Shown: positions 59,224-64,000 of the stretch, one piece after another | Numbering within the stretch: the first letter of the stretch is position 1 | Layout of the letters: each line of letters opens with the position of its first letter | Source of the DNA: Ruminococcus sp. XPD3002 | Lineage (GTDB): Bacteria > Bacillota > Clostridia > Oscillospirales > Ruminococcaceae | NCBI GenBank assembly: GCA_900119535.1 | Contig: FPJT01000003.1 | Location: forward strand, 1 to 64,000 | Reading direction: 5' to 3' | DNA length: 64,000 nucleotides | The notes under the pieces: generated by a model | Seen by the model: only the letters and a program-made list of their open reading frames with translations | Told to the model about the DNA's origin: nothing | The model's database searches: none | Position numbers and translations under genes: made by a program

Positions 59224-60951
59224 ATGAAAAAACTTCTCAGATTCCTGACAAACTATAAAAAGGAACTGGTTTTCGGTCCCTTTTTCAAGCTCCTCGAAGC
59301 AATATTTGAACTGATAGTACCTGTTGTTATGGCTAAAATAATCGACAATGGCATCGCCAATAATGACAGCGGTTATATCTTCCGCATGAGCGGTCTCATC
59401 GTTCTTCTCGGTGTTTTCGGGCTCGGATTCGCTCTTACCTGTCAATACCTTGCGGCAAGATGTGCCTACGGATTCGGTACGGAACTCCGTGAGGCGCTGT
59501 ACAAGCACATTAATACACTGTCCTTCAGCGGTATCGACAAGATAGGTACTTCCTCCATTGTTAACCGTCTTACCAACGATACAAATACCGTTCAGAACGG
59601 CGTTAATATGTTCATCCGCCTTGCTGTGAGAGCGCCTTTCCTTATCATTGGTGCGGCGGTAATGGCTGTATCCATAGATGTGAAGCTTTCGATGATATTC
59701 TTTGTTGCCGCTCCACTCATTTCAGCGGTGATATTCTTCATAATGCGTAAAACCGTTCCCATGTACAAGACCAATCAGCAGAAGCTCGACCACGCTGCTA
59801 TGCTTACTTCGGAAAACCTCGAAGGTGCAAGGGTTATCCGTGCTTTTTCACGCCAACAGGAGGAAATAGATGAATTCAACTCCGCTGTGGACGAAATAGA
59901 AAAATGCTCCATTGCTGTAGGTAAGATATCCGCAATACTCAATCCCGTCTCATTCATGATAATGAACCTCGGAATCGTTGCTATACTCTGGTTCGGCGGA
60001 AAACGTATCAATATCGGCGATCTTACTCAGGGCGAACTTACCGCATTCACAAACTACATGACTCAGATACTCCTTGCTCTCATCGTATTCGCAAACCTGA
60101 TAATCATATTCACTAAAGCTTTTGCATCAGCTAACCGCATTTCAGAGGTATTCGATATCCCGTCCGAGGAAAAAGGTTCACTCGTTCCCGACAGTTCTTC
60201 TGAAAGAATGATAGAGTTCCGCGGTGTACGCTTTGCCTACGACAACTCAGGCGACGATGCCCTTCATAACATATCATTCTCTATAGGACGAGGAGAGATG
60301 CTCGGAATCATCGGCGGAACAGGAAGCGGTAAATCTACGATCGCTTCCCTTATCCCCTGCTTTTACCGTGCCACAGAAGGCTGTGTACTTGTCGGCGGTC
60401 AGGACGTCAATGACTGCGATCCCGAAAAGTTAAGGCAGAAGATCGGCTATGTCCCGCAGAAGGCTGTACTGTTTTCTGGTACTGTACGTGATAATATGAA
60501 GTGGCGGAATCAGGATGCTTCTGATGAAGAAATAATTAATGCGCTGAAAACTGCTCAGGCATGGGAATTCGTTGAAAAAATGCCTAACGGACTTGATTCC
60601 GTTATCTCTCAGGGAGGTAAAAACCTCTCAGGCGGTCAGAAACAGCGTATCTCCATTGCAAGGGCGCTCGTCGGAGATCCCGATATCGTGATACTTGATG
60701 ACTCCACAAGCGCTCTCGACTACTCAACCGATCTCGCTCTCAGAAAAGCGCTGAAAACCGACCTTCCTGATACCACCGTCGTTATGATATCACAGCGTAC
60801 AACTTCTCTTAAGGACGCCGAGCTGATAGTCGTTGTTGATGACGGAAAAGCCGTCGGTACAGGAACTCATTCCGAACTTATCGATTCCTGTGAGGTATAC
60901 AGGGAGATATACAAGTCCCAGATGAATGAAAAGGAGGAATCAGCATCATGA
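59224..60951 (+). CDS. ABC exporter half, degenerate-site subunit
   Basis: 575 residues; six-helix type IV membrane domain (about 1-310), then the ATPase. Walker A GGTGSGKS and signature LSGGQKQR are normal, but the Walker B end is ILDDSTSALD (Asp in place of the catalytic Glu) and the H-loop is MISQRTTS (Gln in place of His). That is the non-catalytic site pattern of heterodimeric exporters such as LmrCD or TM287/288. It overlaps the second subunit by 4 bases (ATGA). Drug, peptide or lipid exporter; substrate unknown. Confidence 0.92.
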   Translation: MKKLLRFLTNYKKELVFGPFFKLLEAIFELIVPVVMAKIIDNGIANNDSGYIFRMSGLIVLLGVFGLGFALTCQYLAARCAYGFGTELREALYKHINTLSFSGIDKIGTSSIVNRLTNDTNTVQNGVNMFIRLAVRAPFLIIGAAVMAVSIDVKLSMIFFVAAPLISAVIFFIMRKTVPMYKTNQQKLDHAAMLTSENLEGARVIRAFSRQQEEIDEFNSAVDEIEKCSIAVGKISAILNPVSFMIMNLGIVAILWFGGKRINIGDLTQGELTAFTNYMTQILLALIVFANLIIIFTKAFASANRISEVFDIPSEEKGSLVPDSSSERMIEFRGVRFAYDNSGDDALHNISFSIGRGEMLGIIGGTGSGKSTIASLIPCFYRATEGCVLVGGQDVNDCDPEKLRQKIGYVPQKAVLFSGTVRDNMKWRNQDASDEEIINALKTAQAWEFVEKMPNGLDSVISQGGKNLSGGQKQRISIARALVGDPDIVILDDSTSALDYSTDLALRKALKTDLPDTTVVMISQRTTSLKDAELIVVVDDGKAVGTGTHSELIDSCEVYREIYKSQMNEKEESAS

Positions 60952-62687
60952 TAAGTACACTGAAACGCGTTTTCTCCTATGCACGTCCCTATATCCTCTA
61001 CTTCGTTCTGACTATTGTTTTCGCCGCCGCAGGCATTTCACTCTCACTTGCTGTGCCGATATTCATCGGTCAGGCTGTTGATCAGTGTGTCGGCAAGGAT
61101 AATGTGGACTTCGATAAACTTCTCACCATCGTGATAAAGCTTGCATGTACAGTTATAGCAAGCGGTATTTTCCAGTGGATAATGATTTTCTCCACAAATA
61201 AGCTCGCTTTCGGTACAGTCCGTGACCTCAGAGCAGATGTATTCGCAAAACTCGAAAGAGTTCCGCTTAAATACATCGACGGTCACACAAAGGGTGAGCT
61301 TTCAAGCAGAGTCATCAACGACGTGGAAATAATCTCGGACGGTCTTTTGCAGGGATTCGCTCAGTTTTTCAGCGGTATAATGACTATAATCGGCACTCTT
61401 ATCTTCATGATGACCATTAATGTCAAGATTGCTGTTGTGGTAGTACTGCTTACGCCTCTCTCTTTCATTGCAGCTTCAAAAATAACTCAGGCTTCACACG
61501 ATTCATACGTCAAGCAGTCCAAACTGCGAGGCGATATGGTTGGACTTGCAGAAGAAATGGCAGGAAACCAGAAGATCGTCAAGGCTTTCGTTTACGGTGA
61601 ACAGGCTGAAAAGAGGTTCGCTGAAATAAACAACAAATACAAGGATATCGGTATAAAGGCTACTTTCTTCAGTTCAATGACCAATCCCACAACACGTTTT
61701 GTAAACGGTATCATTTATGCCGCCGCAGGACTTCTCGGAGCTCTCGGCGCTATTGGTTACTCGTCTTTTATAGGTGCGATGTCAGTTGGTAAGCTTTCGA
61801 GCTTCCTTGCCTACTCCAATCAGTACACAAAACCCTTCAACGAGATATCGGGAGTCTTTGCGGAGCTTCAGAATGCAGTTGCTTCTGCTCAGCGTATTTT
61901 CGACCTTCTGGACGAAAAAGAAGTTCCCGACGATTCCGATAAGGAACAGCTTTCAGACCGCTCAGGTCAGATAAATTTCGATAATGTTTGCTTCTCGTAC
62001 GTTCCCGAAGTGAAACTGATACAGGATTTCAGTCTCAGCGTAAAACCCGGACAGCGTATCGCTATCGTAGGTCCTACGGGATGCGGTAAATCAACTATTA
62101 TCAACCTGCTGCTGAGGTTCTATGACATAAACAGCGGAAGCATCAGCATCGGCGGAAGGAATTACACCGAATTCACACGCAACAGCCTCAGAAGCTGTTT
62201 CGGTATGGTATTGCAGGAAACGTGGGTATTCACAGGTACTGTAGCAGAAAATATCGCCTACGGTATGCCTGATGCCTCACTTGAAAGCATTATTGCAGCA
62301 GCAAAAGCTGTACATGCTCACGGCTTTATAAAGCGTCTTCCAAAGGGTTATGATACGATCATTTCCGAGGACTGCGGACTTTCACAAGGTCAGAAACAGC
62401 TCATTTGTATCGCAAGGATAATGCTTATGGATCCGCCTATGCTCATCCTCGACGAAGCTACAAGCTCCATTGACCTGCGAACAGAGCATCGTATACAGCG
62501 AGCGTTCAACAAGCTCATGGAAGGCAAAACAAGCTTCATTATCGCTCACAGACTCTCAACTATCAAAAATTCGGATGTCATACTCGTTATGAAAAACGGC
62601 AACATCATCGAACAGGGAAGCCACTCCGAACTGATGGCTCAGAACGGCTTCTACGCAGAACTGTATAACAGTCAGTTCGCTTCTTGA
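60948..62687 (+). CDS. ABC exporter half, catalytic-site subunit
   Basis: 579 residues. Six membrane helices, then Walker A GPTGCGKS, signature LSQGQKQL, a complete Walker B MLILDEATSSID with Glu, and H-loop FIIAHRLST. The signature is the slightly altered one (LSQGQ) that pairs with the partner's degenerate site. It forms the heterodimer with the upstream gene. Confidence 0.93.
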   Translation: MISTLKRVFSYARPYILYFVLTIVFAAAGISLSLAVPIFIGQAVDQCVGKDNVDFDKLLTIVIKLACTVIASGIFQWIMIFSTNKLAFGTVRDLRADVFAKLERVPLKYIDGHTKGELSSRVINDVEIISDGLLQGFAQFFSGIMTIIGTLIFMMTINVKIAVVVVLLTPLSFIAASKITQASHDSYVKQSKLRGDMVGLAEEMAGNQKIVKAFVYGEQAEKRFAEINNKYKDIGIKATFFSSMTNPTTRFVNGIIYAAAGLLGALGAIGYSSFIGAMSVGKLSSFLAYSNQYTKPFNEISGVFAELQNAVASAQRIFDLLDEKEVPDDSDKEQLSDRSGQINFDNVCFSYVPEVKLIQDFSLSVKPGQRIAIVGPTGCGKSTIINLLLRFYDINSGSISIGGRNYTEFTRNSLRSCFGMVLQETWVFTGTVAENIAYGMPDASLESIIAAAKAVHAHGFIKRLPKGYDTIISEDCGLSQGQKQLICIARIMLMDPPMLILDEATSSIDLRTEHRIQRAFNKLMEGKTSFIIAHRLSTIKNSDVILVMKNGNIIEQGSHSELMAQNGFYAELYNSQFAS

Positions 62688-62693
62688 ACAGAA

Positions 62694-62731
62694 AAAGTCC
62701 GCAAGAGAATTGCTCCTGCGGACTTATTTTT
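62694..62731. terminator. Terminator between ABC exporter and aspS
   Basis: AAGTCCGCA / TGCGGACTT stem followed by ATTTTTTAT on plus. It serves the exporter operon and, on minus, may stop aspS. Confidence 0.8.
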
Positions 62732-62742
62732 TATACTGTAAA

Positions 62743-64000
62743 TTATTCCTCTGTCTCTGTAACTGTTATACCGAGTACATCCAGGTTTTCCTTGTCAACT
62801 ACAGAAGGACACTCGCTCATGAGCTCGCTTGCATTCTGTATCTTCGGGAAGGCTGTTACATCACGGAGACTGTCGCTCTTGCACATTATCATTGCAAGAC
62901 GATCAATACCGATACCCATGCCGCCGTGAGGTGGTGCGCCGTAGCGGTAAGCATCAACTAAGAATCCGAATTTAGCTTCAATTTCTTCGTCTGTCATGCC
63001 GAGCGCTTCAAACATTCTCTGCTGTAACTCGTAATCAGTGATACGCATAGAACCGCTTGAAAGCTCAGTGCCGTTAAGTACAAGATCCCATGCCTTTGCA
63101 CGTACATTTGCAGGATCTGTGTCGAGGTATTCAAGACACTCCTCCATAGGCATTGTGAATGGGTGGTGTGCTGCTACCCATGTATTGTTCTCGTCATCAT
63201 ACTCAAAGAACGGCATTTCTGTGATCCAAAGGAAGTTGTACTTGTCCTCAGGGATAACATCGAGCTTCTTACCGCAGATAAGACGGATAGCTCCGAGAGT
63301 TGAAAGAACTGTCTTTGTCTTGTCAGCGCAGATAAGTACGAGGTCACCCTCATGAGCATCAACTGCTGCACATATCTTTTCAAGGTCTCCTTCACCAAGG
63401 AACTTCTTGAATGAGCAGTTTGGCTCATCTGCCCAGCGAATGTAAGCCAGTCCCTTTGCACCGATACCCTTTGCGTGATCAACAAGCTTGTCGATCTCCT
63501 TACGTGTGTAAGTTGCGGCACCGTTCTTTACGTTTATAGCACGTACACTTCCGCCTTCTTCGATCGCATTTTTGAATACAACAAAATCGATATCCTTTAC
63601 GGTTTCGGTAATATCCTGTATCTCAAAGCCGAAACGTGTATCAGGCTTGTCCGAACCATAACGGTTCATAGCATCGGCAAAAGTGAGACGCGGAAGCGGT
63701 GTAGGTACATCTACGTTGATAACTTCCTTGAATACTCTCTGGATGAATCCCTCAACGCACTCCTGGATATCCTCTGCATCAACAAAGGACATTTCAAGGT
63801 CTATCTGAGTGAACTCAGGCTGACGGTCTGCACGGAGATCCTCGTCACGGAAGCATCTTGCAAGCTGGATATAGCGGTCAAAGCCCGATACCATAAGGAG
63901 CTGCTTGTAGATCTGCGGTGACTGTGGAAGTGCGTAGAACTTACCCTTGTGTATTCTTGAAGGGATGAGGTAGTCCCTTGCTCCCTCCGGAGTGGACTTC
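62743..64000 (-). CDS. aspS: Aspartyl-tRNA synthetase, C-terminal part (N-terminus outside window)
   Basis: About 419 codons in frame to the window edge. Class II motif 2 CFRDEDLRADRQPEFTQID, the upstream PSRIHKGKFYALPQSPQIYKQLLM, the bacterial GAD insertion domain (about 130-290 of the fragment) and motif 3 GIGIDRLAM with the preceding GAPPHGG. The N-terminal OB-fold is missing only because the window ends. It charges tRNA-Asp (or Asp and Asn). Confidence 0.96.
   Translation of the reverse strand, partial: KSTPEGARDYLIPSRIHKGKFYALPQSPQIYKQLLMVSGFDRYIQLARCFRDEDLRADRQPEFTQIDLEMSFVDAEDIQECVEGFIQRVFKEVINVDVPTPLPRLTFADAMNRYGSDKPDTRFGFEIQDITETVKDIDFVVFKNAIEEGGSVRAINVKNGAATYTRKEIDKLVDHAKGIGAKGLAYIRWADEPNCSFKKFLGEGDLEKICAAVDAHEGDLVLICADKTKTVLSTLGAIRLICGKKLDVIPEDKYNFLWITEMPFFEYDDENNTWVAAHHPFTMPMEECLEYLDTDPANVRAKAWDLVLNGTELSSGSMRITDYELQQRMFEALGMTDEEIEAKFGFLVDAYRYGAPPHGGMGIGIDRLAMIMCKSDSLRDVTAFPKIQNASELMSECPSVVDKENLDVLGITVTETEE

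Overview
This window looks like a chromosomal segment of a low-to-moderate GC anaerobic Firmicute, most likely Ruminococcus sensu stricto (Oscillospiraceae). The main support is anaerobic metabolism (pyruvate formate-lyase, class III ribonucleotide reductase, Hdr/Flx-type electron transfer, a soluble fumarate reductase), Thr-rich secreted surface proteins, strong AGGAGG ribosome sites and canonical TTGACA-N17-TATAAT promoters. The complete route from fumarate to succinate suggests a succinate former of the R. flavefaciens/R. champanellensis kind. The species is an inference, since no rRNA gene is present.

Layout. 1-4.5 kb: a truncated cell-surface protein, a DUF4236 protein and a SleB-like wall hydrolase. 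4.6-9.4 kb: an OmpR/histidine-kinase pair divergent from a FtsX-type ABC transporter. 9.6-15.3 kb: ftsH, a small membrane exporter, a GGDEF protein with a degenerate active site, and an AI-2E-family permease. 15.6-18.2 kb: a pyruvate formate-lyase operon in which the glycyl-radical domain is a separate 79-residue protein, with a 72-residue partner between the two parts. 18.3-24.6 kb: metG, a dense hairpin repeat, nrdG-nrdD with an NrdR-type box, and a degenerate SGNH protein. 24.9-26.9 kb: smpB, an acetyltransferase, a methyltransferase and tmRNA (ssrA).

26.9-36.0 kb is an accessory island at the 3' end of ssrA. Two 244-bp direct repeats carry copies of the tmRNA 3' end plus a terminator, and enclose a broken MmeI-like restriction-modification gene, a HEPN-like gene, a PIN-domain gene, an Mrr-type nuclease, a serine-recombinase remnant and a DUF4869/P-loop NTPase pair.

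36.3-52.5 kb is the metabolic centre. A minus-strand cluster runs fumC-hdrB-hdrC-hdrA-mvhD-three Flx/Asr-like electron-transfer genes-frdB-like-frdA-like-transporter, next to acn-two small membrane proteins-icd-rex. Rex-like operators lie upstream of both operons. Together they suggest a redox-controlled branched TCA pathway. In it NADH would be oxidised by a soluble Flx-Hdr module coupled to fumarate reduction, possibly with electron bifurcation to ferredoxin, and succinate would be exported. This assembly and the split formate-lyase are the most interesting items here.

52.7-64 kb: an isoprenylcysteine-methyltransferase-like protein, lon-engB-lysA, a UDP-sugar pyrophosphorylase, a heterodimeric ABC exporter and the 3' part of aspS. 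No CRISPR array, tRNA, rRNA or intact transposase/integrase was seen. All functional statements rest on reading motifs by eye; no database search was run.
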